A stretch of 64,000 nucleotides of DNA from Lithobates sylvaticus (taxonomy: Eukaryota; Chordata; Amphibia; Anura; Ranidae). Below the pieces are notes generated by a model. It was not told where the DNA came from. It made no database searches and saw only the letters and a program-made list of their open reading frames with translations. The position numbers and the translations under genes are program-made. The stretch is taken from contig CM053027.1 in NCBI GenBank assembly GCA_028564925.1, positions 245,421,649 through 245,485,648 on the forward strand. The letters are read 5' to 3'. Shown in pieces: positions 1 through 9,752 of this stretch (position 1 is the first letter of the stretch; the number at the start of each line of letters is the position of its first letter).

Positions 1-277
1 AAAAGTTTTGGATGTGCACTATAATAAAAAAAATAATGTTTGCACAAATTCAAAAATGTGTGGCTTCTTCTTTTTAAATACTACCAGTTTGACAAAAACA
101 TGTTGTGGTTCATTGACAAAGGGGCTTATTTACTAAACGCTAAACAAGTTTGCCACTATTAAGATGTGCACTAGGACAACATATAAAACAGGCCAAATTA
201 AAAGCAAAACAATACGAAACTACCAATATTTCAAACATAAATAACTGTATTTATTCTTTGTAAATGAAAAAGGTGGT

Positions 278-3200
278 TTAAGGGTCTGCTGCCATTTCAA
301 TGGCCCCCCTACCATTAAAATACTGTAAATAAAGGTCCCGCACTTGCTGGGCTGATTGTGGTGCGGAACCAAGAGGGCGATTATCCAGCCCTGTCATGTT
401 GCCTTCCACTCCGGCCTCAGGGCCAATTGGTAAGGAGTATGTTCCTGAATGTTTCCGTAAATAATTGTGCATGACACAGCATGCAAGAATAATAGTATTG
501 AGTTTGTACTCTGCCAGATGTAGGGATGTAAGGAGCAATCTGAAACGGTTGGCCATAATACCAAAGGCATTTTCCACCACCCTTCTTGCTCTGGCCAACC
601 GATAATTAAAAATCCTCCTCTCAGGGGTGAGGGATCGTTGGGGAAATGGCCTCATCAGATGGTCACCCAGACCGAACGCCTCGTCGGCAATGAAGACGAA
701 GGGGAGTCCCTCCACATTATCTTCATCTGGTGGCAGCTCCAGCCCACCAGTTTGGAGACGATGACCGAACTCCGTGTGGTTGAAGACTCCTCCGTCCGAC
801 ATCCGGCCGTTTTTCCCCACATCCACATACAGAAAGTCATATTGTGCCGACACCACCGCCATCAACACGATACTATGGAACCCCTTATAATTCCAATAGT
901 ATGACCCCGAATGGGGTGGGGGCACAATTCGCACGTGTTTGCCGTCAATCGCCCCTCCGCAGTTGGGAAAGTCCCAACGGGCAGCAAACTGGGAAGCCAC
1001 AGTCTGCCATTCCTGTGGCGTGGAGGGACACTGTGAAGTCAAACAGAAAGATACAATTTAAATTATAAACCAGGCAAAACACCAAACTAAATGCTACAAA
1101 TTAACAAACAATTTGGAAGAACATATGTATTTATTTTGTAAATCCTTGAAATAAAGCCAAAAGATTAAGGATAAAAGGGACAAATCTCTGATTGATGACC
1201 CCTCTGATGGACCAGAGAAGATAATAATGGGGATGTGGGTGGGGAGTAAATAATTGTAAGGTCACACAATACACATGCAATTAATTAAAGGTGTGTGTGG
1301 GGGGGTGGGGATAATTACAAGCTGACCAAAACCACATGATATTAATTATCAGGGGGGGGGGGGGGGGGGGGATAATTAGAAGCTGACCAAAACCACATGA
1401 TATTAATTATCAGGGGGGGTGGGGATAATTACAAGCTGACCAAAACCACATGATATTAATTATCAGGGGGGGTGGGGGGGTGGGGATAATTAGAAGCTGA
1501 CCAAAACCACATGATATTAATTATCAGGGGGGGGGGGTGGGGATAATTACAAGCTGACCAAAACCACATGATATTAATTATCAGGGGGGGTGGGGGGTGG
1601 GGGGGGGGGGGGTGGGGATAATTACAAGCTGACCAAAACCACATGATATTAATTATCTGGGGGGGGTGGGGATAATTACAAGCTGACCAAAACCACATGA
1701 TATTAATTATCAGGGGGGGGGGGGGGTGGGGATAATTAGAAGCTGACCAAAACCACATGATATTAATTATCTGGGGGGGTGGGGATAATTAGAAGCTGAC
1801 CAAAACCACATGATATTAATTATCAGGGGGGGTGGGGGGGTGGGGATAATTACAAGCTGACCAAAACCACATGATATTAATTATCAGGGGGGGGGGGGGT
1901 GGGGGGGGGGGGGGGGGTGGGGATAATTACAAGCTGACCAAAACCACATGATATTAATTATCAGGGGGGGTGGGGGGGTGGGGATAATTACAAGCTGACC
2001 AAAACCACATGATATTAATTATCAGGGGGGGTGGGGGGGTGGGGATAATTACAAGCTGACCAAAACCACATGATATTAATTATCTGGGGGGGTGGGGAAA
2101 ATTACAAGCTGACCAAAACCACATGATATTAATTATCATGGGGGGGGGGGGGTGGGGGGTGGGGATAATTACAAGCTGACCAAAACCACATGATATTAAT
2201 TATCTGGGGGGGGGGGGGGATAATTACAAGCTGACCAAAACCACATGATATTAATTATCAGGGGGGGTGGGGGGGGTGGGGATAATTAGAAGCTGACCAA
2301 AACCACATGATATTAATTATCTGGGGGGGGGGGGTGGGGATAATTACAAGCTGACCAAAACCACATGATATTAATTATCAGGGGGGGGGGGTGGGGGGGT
2401 GGGGATAATTAGAAGCTGACCAAAACCACATGATATTAATTATCAGGGGGGGTGGGGGGGTGGGGATAATTAGAAGCTGACCAAAACCACATGATATTAA
2501 TTATCAGGGGGGGGGTGGGGGGGTGGGGATAATTACAAGCTGACCAAAACCACATGATATTAATTATCTGGGGGGGTGGGGATAATTACAAGCTGACCAA
2601 AACCACATGATATTAATTATCAGGGGGGGGGGGTGGGGGGGGGGTGGGGATAATTAGAAGCTGACCAAAACCACATGATATTAATTATCAGGGGGGGGGG
2701 GGGGTGGGGATAATTAGAAGCTGACCAAAACCACATGATATTAATTATCAGGGGGGGTGGGGGGGTGGGGGGGGATAATTAGAAGCTGACCAAAACCACA
2801 TGATATTAATTATCAGGGGGGGTGGGGATAATTACAAGCTGACCAAAACCACATGATATTAATTATCAGGGGGGGGGGGGTGGGGATAATTACAAGCTGA
2901 CCAAAACCACATGATATTAATTATCAGGGGGGGGGGGGGGGGGGGGGGTGGGGGGGTGGGGATAATTACAAGCTGACCAAAACCACATGCAATCAATTTA
3001 AAAATGAGGGTCAAGGGGGGTGAAAGGGGGGGTGAGTAAAGCTGTACAATGGAGCTGGTAATATACATTTTTAACCAAAGAAAGTGACTAGGCTAGGGGT
3101 GTTTAGGGGGCCAAGCTTCCATGCTGGGGAGGTTGGTGCAAGCAAATATGCATGTGACCCACTAAATAATACATTCTTAAAACTATTTAGATAAGTCAAC

Positions 3201-3810
3201 CATAAAATACTAGACAAAAAAACAAAATCCAAAAATAAAAGGAATAGGGGACATTCATAGAATAGTCCTATCATGGTAATTAGCTAATGATGACATTGAT
3301 GCACTACATTAACAAACATACAAGACATAGGTAATTTTAAAAGAGAAGACTTACCTTAATGTATTCCTCCTGCAGGACGTGGATAATGGCAGAACAGGTC
3401 TCTGGAATAATGAGCCCCAGAGCCTGGGGGGAGATGCCTGTCGTGAACTTGAGGTCCTGCAAGCTTCTCCCCGTCGCCAAGTAACGCAACGTGGCGACTA
3501 GCCTCTGCTCCGCACTGATGGCTTGCCGCATGCAGGTATTCTGCCTGCTAATATAAGGGGACAGCGAAGCCAACAGACGGTGAAAAATGGGGTCCGTCAT
3601 CCGGAGATAATTCCTGAAATCATCAGGATTATTCTCACGGATCTCACGGAGCAAAGGCATATGCGAGAATTGGTCACGCTGGCGCAACCAATTCTTGGTC
3701 CATGAACTCCTCCTCACCCTGTTCATGGACCGGGCTCGTGCCAAGGTGTTAACCGCAACACCGAGCCCCTGCACAGCACGAACTCGTTCCCGAGTACGTC
3801 CACACTCCAT
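278..3810 (-). CDS. PIF/Harbinger transposase (DDE_Tnp_4 nuclease), two exons
   Basis: The protein is the nuclease that would cut and paste the Harbinger element. Exon 1 is complement 3355-3810 (152 codons) and ends AAG before a consensus GTAAGT donor. Exon 2 is complement 278-1030 and follows a pyrimidine-rich TTGACTTCACAG acceptor. Both junctions are phase 0, giving about 402 residues with no interruption, the normal length for the family. The N-terminal ~150 residues are basic and helical (DNA-binding region). The DDE motifs are GAIDGKHV (D181), GKNGRMSDGGVF (D231) and RRVVENAFG (E305), with the family block DEAFGLGDHLMRPFP between the second and third. The start ATG at 3810 opens directly upstream of the conserved helical region. 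A domesticated HARBI1-like gene is the alternative, but the adjacent terminal repeat favours a transposon copy. All catalytic residues are present, so it may be recent or active (inference). Confidence 0.88.
1297..2990. repeat. G-rich minisatellite inside the Harbinger intron
   Basis: About 28 head-to-tail units are present. Each has a nearly invariant 41-base core (GATAATTACAAGCTGACC then AAAACCACATGATATTAATTATC) followed by a variable G-rich linker of roughly 12-35 bases (GGGGGGGTGGGG type). The core varies at only a few positions (TTACAAG/TTAGAAG, ATCAG/ATCTG), whereas linker length varies freely. This pattern fits recent expansion with slippage in the G-tract. The array fills most of the 2.3 kb intron of the transposase. 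Short ORFs through it on the minus strand are repeat translations, not genes. Confidence 0.95.
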
Positions 3811-4524
3811 GGCTTCAAAACGGTCGGCTGATCAAACAAACAACTTAACAGAACGCACTGAAGAACAGCAAGGCCTATGAAGAACGACCTGAAAAACAGG
3901 AACGAGCGGACCAGAACGGCCTGAGAACAGGTAGGAACTGATCCACACGCACTGAAAGCCAGATACAAACCTCACAAGCACAAACTGAACGGCAGAAGCG
4001 AACGAATTAAGCAGAAGTCTGAGAAGCGCGAATCGTCTCTAACCAAACGTCAACTAACACGCGATACACACGAGATTAGCTGACGGGGCCCAAAGGGTGT
4101 CGTTTGGGATCTCGAGCTTCCTTTTTCTAGTCCCGTCGTACGTGCGTACGTCATCGCGTGAACCGCCGGACTTTTTGCGTGATCGTGTGTGGTCAAGTCC
4201 GTTCGCTTTTTAGTCCAGCGTACCTAGCGGGAAAGTCCAGCGGATTGTCCGCTGGACTTAGGTCCGCCGGCAAAAGTCCGTACGTGTGTACGAGGCATAA
4301 AACACACAAAGATATTACACTCTACAGACCACATCCTCCTATACACAATCCTTCTACCAACAGAGTGTTTTGGTATGCTGAACAGACTCTGTCCTCCCTT
4401 TCACTTAACTAGTGAAAGCTTACCAAATGCCAAATGACATGAAAATGCTTTCGGCATTTGCTAAGCGATTGAACTAATCATCAGTGAACGCCTACCCATC
4501 AGGAAGAAAATATTGTATCCGTTA

Positions 4525-4790
4525 AGGCCGCGTACACACGAAGGGACAATCCCGCGGGATTATCCTCTGGACTGAAGTCCAGAGGATAATCCCCTCGTGT
4601 GTGGGCGCCGGCGGACTTTTTGGCGCCAAAGTACGGCGGACTAAAGTTTCAGGTTTTGTTCTCAAATTATCCGCTGGACTTGGAAGTCCAGCGGACAATC
4701 CCGCCGTTAGTGGGCAAGTCCGCGGGACTTTTGAAATGAACGGACTTGCCGCTCATCGGCAAGTCCGTTCATTTAGCACGTGACTTCAGG
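4525..4790. mobile_element. Harbinger-type MITE end
   Basis: The sequence begins AGGCCGCGTACACACG directly after TTA (4522-4524). This terminus matches the end of the Harbinger element at 4297 (TGCCTCGTACACACG inward). It is built of nested hairpins: TTATCCTCTGGACT with AGTCCAGAGGATAA, CCGCTGGACTTGGAAGTCCAGCGG, and CGGACTTGCCGCTCATCGGCAAGTCCG. The words GGCGGACTTTT and GTCCAGCGGAC are shared with the autonomous element. The other end is not seen; it may lie past the palindrome in the assembly gap. Confidence 0.6.
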
Positions 4791-4796
4791 TTACGT

Positions 4797-5699
4797 AGCT
4801 AGCGTAGGCAGTTACTGCCGCCGCGCTAGCTCCGTGACCTGGCATGGATTTAAAGGGAATCCCCACGCCGAAAAAACGGCGTGGGGGTTCCCCCCAAATC
4901 CATGTCAGACCCTCATCCGAGCACGCAGCCTGGCAGGCCAGGAAAGGGGTGGGGACGAACGAGCGCCCCCCCCCTCCTGAGCCGTACCAGGCCGCGTGCC
5001 CTCAACATGGGGGGTGCCCTGGGGAAAGGGGGGCCGTGCGGCCCCCCCACCCCAAAGCACCTTGTCCCCATGTTGATGAGGACAAGGGCCTCTTCCCGAC
5101 AACCCTGGCCGTTGGTTGTCGGGGTCTGCGGGCGGGGGCTTATCGGAATCTGGGAGCCCCCTTTAATAAGGGGGCCCCCAGATACCGGCCCCCCACCCTA
5201 TGTGAATGAGTATGGGGTACGATGTACCCCTACCCATTCACCTAAGGTGTAAAATGTAAAGTAAAAAAAAAACATCGTACCCCATACTCATTCACATAGG
5301 GTGGGGGGCCGGTATCTGGGGGCCCCCTTATTAAAGGGGGCTCCCAGATTCCGATAAGCCCCCGCCCGCAGACCCCGACAACCAACGGCCAGGGTTGTCG
5401 GGAAGAGGCCCTTGTCCTCATCAACATGGGGACAAGGTGCTTTGGGGTGGGGGGGCCGCACGGCCCCCCTTTCCCCAGGGCACCCCCCATGTTGAGGGCA
5501 CGCGGCCTGGTACGGCTCAGGAGGGGGGGGGGCGCTCGTTCGTCCCCACCCCTTTCCTGGCCTGCCAGGCTGCGTGCTCGGATGAGGGTCTGACATGGAT
5601 TTGGGGGGAACCCCCACGCCGTTTTTTCGGCGTGGGGATTCCCTTTAAATCCATGCCAGCTTGCGGAGCTAGCGCGGCGGCATTTACTGCCTACGCTAG
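4797..5699. repeat. Long palindrome (foldback), arms ~430 bp
   Basis: The left arm, about 4797-5225, is nearly the exact reverse complement of the right arm, about 5270-5699, around a ~45-base centre. The arms carry short hairpin modules (CCCCACGCCG plus AAAAACGGCGTGGGG) and GC-rich blocks. These blocks recur in diverged form at 31385, 40916-41395, 45860-46140, 49920-50450 and 50810-51370. The right arm is still pairing when it runs into the N gap. ORFs read across the arms are mirror images of each other and are not genes. Confidence 0.93.
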
Positions 5700-6199
5700 N
5701 NNNNNNNNNNNNNNNNNNNNNNNNNNNNNNNNNNNNNNNNNNNNNNNNNNNNNNNNNNNNNNNNNNNNNNNNNNNNNNNNNNNNNNNNNNNNNNNNNNNN
5801 NNNNNNNNNNNNNNNNNNNNNNNNNNNNNNNNNNNNNNNNNNNNNNNNNNNNNNNNNNNNNNNNNNNNNNNNNNNNNNNNNNNNNNNNNNNNNNNNNNNN
5901 NNNNNNNNNNNNNNNNNNNNNNNNNNNNNNNNNNNNNNNNNNNNNNNNNNNNNNNNNNNNNNNNNNNNNNNNNNNNNNNNNNNNNNNNNNNNNNNNNNNN
6001 NNNNNNNNNNNNNNNNNNNNNNNNNNNNNNNNNNNNNNNNNNNNNNNNNNNNNNNNNNNNNNNNNNNNNNNNNNNNNNNNNNNNNNNNNNNNNNNNNNNN
6101 NNNNNNNNNNNNNNNNNNNNNNNNNNNNNNNNNNNNNNNNNNNNNNNNNNNNNNNNNNNNNNNNNNNNNNNNNNNNNNNNNNNNNNNNNNNNNNNNNNN
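5700..6199. other. Assembly gap (500 N)
   Basis: There are exactly 500 unresolved bases, which looks like a fixed-size placeholder rather than a measured gap. It begins inside the right arm of a long palindrome, a structure that commonly defeats assembly. Confidence 0.98.
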
Positions 6200-7107
6200 A
6201 AATTGCAACAGTGCGATCGGCTGCACATGTGCTAACAAAGGCCCACACAGCTGAGCTGTAGAAAGTGGGCTGGGAAATAACAGCTCCACAATCTGATGGA
6301 ATAGGTTGGCTGCTTTTTACTCTTCCATGAGTGCTGCCTCTGGAGCACAGTCTGTTTCTCCCCCTCCTCCTCTGCTTTATCTGGCACCAAGTCGCATCAG
6401 TGACCTCATCATCCCCTCCATCCTCATCATCACTGGAGGTAACTTGGCAATACGCTGCAGCTGGGGGAACATAGTTACATAGTTGGTAAGGTTGAATAAA
6501 GACACCAGTCCATCCCGTTCAATCTGAGTGAGTGTGGGTGCATGTCTACAATTGTCCCTATCCTGTACATTGTGTCTCATTAAGATGCTCATCTATTATT
6601 ATTTATTTAACGTACCCATATAGCGCTGTCAATTTACGCAGCGCTCCACACATACATCGCACACTCACATCGGTCCCTACCCTCAAGGAGCCCACAATCC
6701 AAGGTTCCCAACTCACACCCATATATACCAGTGCCAATATTGGACAGAAGCCAATTAACCTACCAGCATCACCTGCCAACATGACTGCCAATTTGTTTAT
6801 CAGTGTTCTCCTCTCTCTGTAAGCTCATGTTACTCCCTTTATCTACCTCAGAAACAATATTAGAATCGAGTAATGTCTGTGAATCCTCAAGAAGCAAGTG
6901 GCTGATGCTGTGTTCAAATAATTCAGCCGACTCCTCCATGCATGATGGCTATGGCAGGAGTAGCTGTGGACAAGTGGGCAGAATATGCCACTCTGGCAGC
7001 TGTGGTGGACTGCCACTAGTGTCAACTTGGGTCATAGAGGATGAGGATGGTTTAGTAAGCTAGTCCACCACCTCCTCTGCATGCTGTGCACGTAAGTCTG
7101 TCATAAT
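6200..7107 (-). pseudogene. Decayed hAT transposase N-terminal fragment
   Basis: Read leftwards, this matches the N-terminal half of the intact hAT gene at 55235-58462. At 6200-6250 it encodes VWAFVSTCAADRTVAI, against VWAFFETSAADRTTAI in the BED finger of the intact copy. The block at 6361-6472 (GTGACCTCATCATCCCCTCC and CGCTGCAGCTGGGGGAAC) matches 57953-58045, and 6840-7080 matches 58081-58280. Gene order is preserved, but no long reading frame survives. It is interrupted by unrelated sequence at 6474-6800 and by a hAT-type element at 7108. Part of it probably lies in the N gap. It is an old, dead relative. Confidence 0.75.
6474..6800. repeat. Interspersed repeat(s) inserted in the hAT remnant
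   Basis: This sequence has no counterpart in the intact hAT copy. It includes ATAGCGCTGTCAATTTACGC followed by AGCGCT at about 6620-6645, and then a conserved-looking block ending in CCCACAATCCAAGGTTCC. The style is that of a short interspersed element, but I see no convincing A/B box or tail, so the family is left open. Confidence 0.4.
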
Positions 7108-7419
7108 CAGTGATGTAACTAACTTAGTTAAAGTAAACGGCGTTACTTAACGGCGTTACTTTAGAGGGTAACGAGTAATCTAACTGATTACTCTTCCCCT
7201 CATGGTAATGCCGTTCCCATTACTTGGGCGGCGTTACCGCAATTACATCTACCGCCGACGGGTGCACCAAAATTGAGCGATCACTTGTAAACGCCGGTTC
7301 CTCTCTCCCCTCTGTGTACAGATATGTACAGTGGAGGGGAGAGATCGGATGGCAGCAGCGATGTGGGCTGGATCTGTAGTGCCCACAGCGTTGCTCTGTG
7401 ACAATTGCAGTCACAGCCA

Positions 7420-7870
7420 TCCCTCCATACCCTGCCAATACTCTGCAATACCCTGCCAATACTCTGCAATACCTTGCCAATACTCTGCAATACCCTGACA
7501 ATACCCTGACAATACTCTGCAATACTCTGCAATACTCTGACAATACCCTGCCAATACACTGCAATACCCTGCCAATACTCTGCAATCCCCTGCCAATACT
7601 CTGCAATACCCTGCCAATACCCTGCCATACCCTGACAATACTCTGCCATACCCAGCCAATACTCTGCCATACCCAGCCATACCCAGCCATACTCTGCCAT
7701 ACTCTTTCATACTCGATAATACCCAGCCATACTCTGCCATACTCTGCAATACTCGGTAATACCCAGCCCTACTCTGCAATACTCGGTAATATCCAGCCCT
7801 ACTCTGCAATACTCGGTAATACTCAGCCATACTCGGCGATACCCAGCCGTACCCAGCCATACTCAGCCAA
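7420..7870. repeat. ACTCTGCAATACC-type minisatellite
   Basis: The array is built from a ~10-11 base theme (ACTCTGCAAT / ACCCTGCCAAT) arranged in ~21-base pairs, drifting to CCCAGCCATACTCTGCCATA further right. Long ORFs on both strands here are translations of the repeat and carry no domain. Confidence 0.92.
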
Positions 7871-8040
7871 TATTACAGTGGGGAGATTGTGGATATTACA
7901 GTGGGGGAGATGTATATTACAGTGGGGGAGATTGTGGATATTACAGTGGGGGAGATGTATATTACAGTGGGGAGATTGTGGATATTATAGTGGGGGAGAT
8001 GTATATTACAGTGGGGGAGATGACGTGGAAATTACAGTGG
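7871..8040. repeat. Short array of ATTACAGTGGGGGAGAT units
   Basis: Seven or so units of about 20-24 bases alternate between GATTGTGGATATTACAGTGG and GATGTATATTACAGTGGGGG. It is a second, independent array inside the same hAT-type element. Confidence 0.88.
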
Positions 8041-8508
8041 GGACTATATGGTGGTGGCATTTCACAGGTTTTTGCAAATTCAATTATTATTTGCTGACCT
8101 GAAAAATGATCAGATCCGTGACTCTGATCCGAGGAACGATCCGATCTATGAGTTGGGGGGGGGGGACAGATGTACAGAGCGGGAACAGATATATGTGTGT
8201 GGGGGAGATGACAGACGTGTAGTGGGGTACAGAGGGGGAACAGATATATGTGTGCGGGGGGGGGGGGGGCAGACGTGCAGGGGGGTATAGAGGGGAAATA
8301 GATGTGCATGGTGGAACGCGCCCTTGCTTACAGTAATACTAGACCCGCCCCTTAGAATATAAAAAAAAAGTCACAATTACTTTGCTGAGTAACTAATTAC
8401 TTTTCCAATGTAGTAATTGAGTTACTAACGCAATTACTTTTTGGGAGAAGTAATTTGTAACTTAACTAATTACTTTTTTAAAGTAAGATGACCAACACTG
8501 GTCATAAT

Positions 8509-9573
8509 ATGCTAGTATGCGGTGTATATTAGTACATTATGGCTTAAACCTACAGAGTGCCTGATTTGTTTTATTTTTGTGGTGGTTTTCTACCACTTTA
8601 ACAAAGTTTGCCTGGTTAACACAAGGTCCAATTCACAGCAGTATAAATTTGATTTGGACAGAGTCACTGGCTGTCAGTGAGTAGTTTTGATGAAAAATTG
8701 AGAGCTCCCAAGTTGTGCATCTATTCTGGTCCCTGAGATGGGCACTTACAGAAATTCATAATCAATGAAAGGGTCTAAGGAGTGGGCTGTCAACATTTTT
8801 TTTGGTAGCTCAGTAGATACTCCAAGTCGGCTTGTCTATTTGAAGCCAGAATTCCAAAGTACCCTGTTTACAGTCAAGCTATTGACATATTGCACAGAAT
8901 GAAATTACTACTAAAACAAACAAACATCATATGCCTTAAATATATACTGTATATCCTTTAGGACATTTTATTGTCACCAATTTTAATGTGACCAATATAA
9001 TGCCTACAGCATTATAGCATAGACAGCATAGTATATGCCCCACATACTGAAATGCTTCTGCACAGTAAAAGCTGTGAAAAAGACTCCCTCATAAACTAGT
9101 AATGGCCAATCTGTAGATTGTTTTAAGAAAGTCCTTCCTAAATACACAAAATATAACTGTTTTTTAACATGCCTAGGTAATAGGCAACCTGAAACACGGA
9201 GGAACCCTATCCCAGTGTGGGACCAAGAGATTGGCTGTAAGCCAGTTATGCAGTTCCTTTTATGTCAGAATTGTGAACTGTTTGTGTGACTTTTTTGCTG
9301 AAGGAAGCTATTTATGTTTACCTGTTTTGCAGGAACTAATAAAGAACGGTTTGCTTTTACAAATGGCTTCTGGTGATCTGAGGTTCCAATTGACAGAAAA
9401 TATAACCTTACTGAAAAGTGCAAATCAGGTGATTGTGGATTTTTGTTTTTAATAAATATACTATACTTCCTGCAATATAATTGGCACTGATTTTCTTGCA
9501 TGTATTTGATGAGGCCTTAGATGGTATATAACCTGGAGCACCAGTTGTATATTTTCTGAAAAGGGACAGTGAG
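8509..9573. other. AT-rich unique-looking DNA
   Basis: I see no coding frame, RNA gene or structured repeat. Short ORFs at 9231-9611 have no recognisable domain. Confidence 0.6.
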
Positions 9574-9752
9574 GCTGATTTACTAAAGCATTCACCTGAT
9601 AAATTGTGCACTTTCTTTTTTACTTCAGTGTTCTATTCATGTGCAGATGAAATAACTAAGCAGAGATTTTCTTTTCACATGACTGGATAATTGAAGTGAA
9701 TTTTTTCACATTTTATTTGTGTGAATATTCTCAAATCCTTTAGTAAATCAGC
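9574..9752. mobile_element. Small MITE with 15-bp terminal inverted repeats
   Basis: The ends GCTGATTTACTAAAG (9574-9588) and CTTTAGTAAATCAGC (9738-9752) are perfect inverted repeats around an AT-rich, noncoding ~150-bp interior. A similar word, CTTATTTACTAAACGC, at 125-140 hints at another family member. Target duplications are not clear, so the superfamily is unassigned. Confidence 0.65.

Larger units (their letters stand above)
1..4297 (-). mobile_element. PIF/Harbinger DNA transposon (left end outside window)
   Basis: The element holds a two-exon transposase read leftwards. Its right terminus on the plus strand reads GTGTGTACGAGGCA and is followed by TAA at 4298-4300, matching the 3-bp TWA target preference of Harbinger elements. 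Read inward, the terminus is TGCCTCGTACACACG, followed by GGACTTTTGCCGGCGGAC. Positions 1-277 hold AT-rich 3' sequence with a minus-strand polyadenylation signal (AATAAA complement at 250-255), only about 23 bases past the stop codon. No left terminal inverted repeat is visible, so the element probably continues beyond the window. The second, Myb/SANT-like protein that Harbinger elements usually carry was not found here. Confidence 0.8.
7108..8500. mobile_element. hAT-type nonautonomous element with 8-bp TSD
   Basis: The element starts CAGTGATGTAAC and ends GACCAACACTG, so both ends read CAGTG inward. It is flanked by perfect 8-bp direct repeats GTCATAAT (7100-7107 and 8501-8508), the hallmark of hAT insertion. 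Outer portions are rich in GTTACT/AGTAAC motifs on both sides. The interior is two tandem arrays plus G-rich sequence. No transposase is encoded. It sits in the decayed hAT fragment. Confidence 0.88.

Noticed and set aside
5242-6289. Several long frames crossing 5700-6199
   Set aside because: Most of each frame is N; the readable parts are mirror images from the palindrome arms.
6600-6745. tRNA-derived SINE call
   Set aside because: The AGCGCT-bearing repeat is clearly interspersed, but no A and B boxes or tail could be identified.
7398-8102. Repetitive open frames (NTLQYPANTLQY type and the opposite strand)
   Set aside because: Produced by the 21-base minisatellite inside a hAT-type element; no start context or domain.
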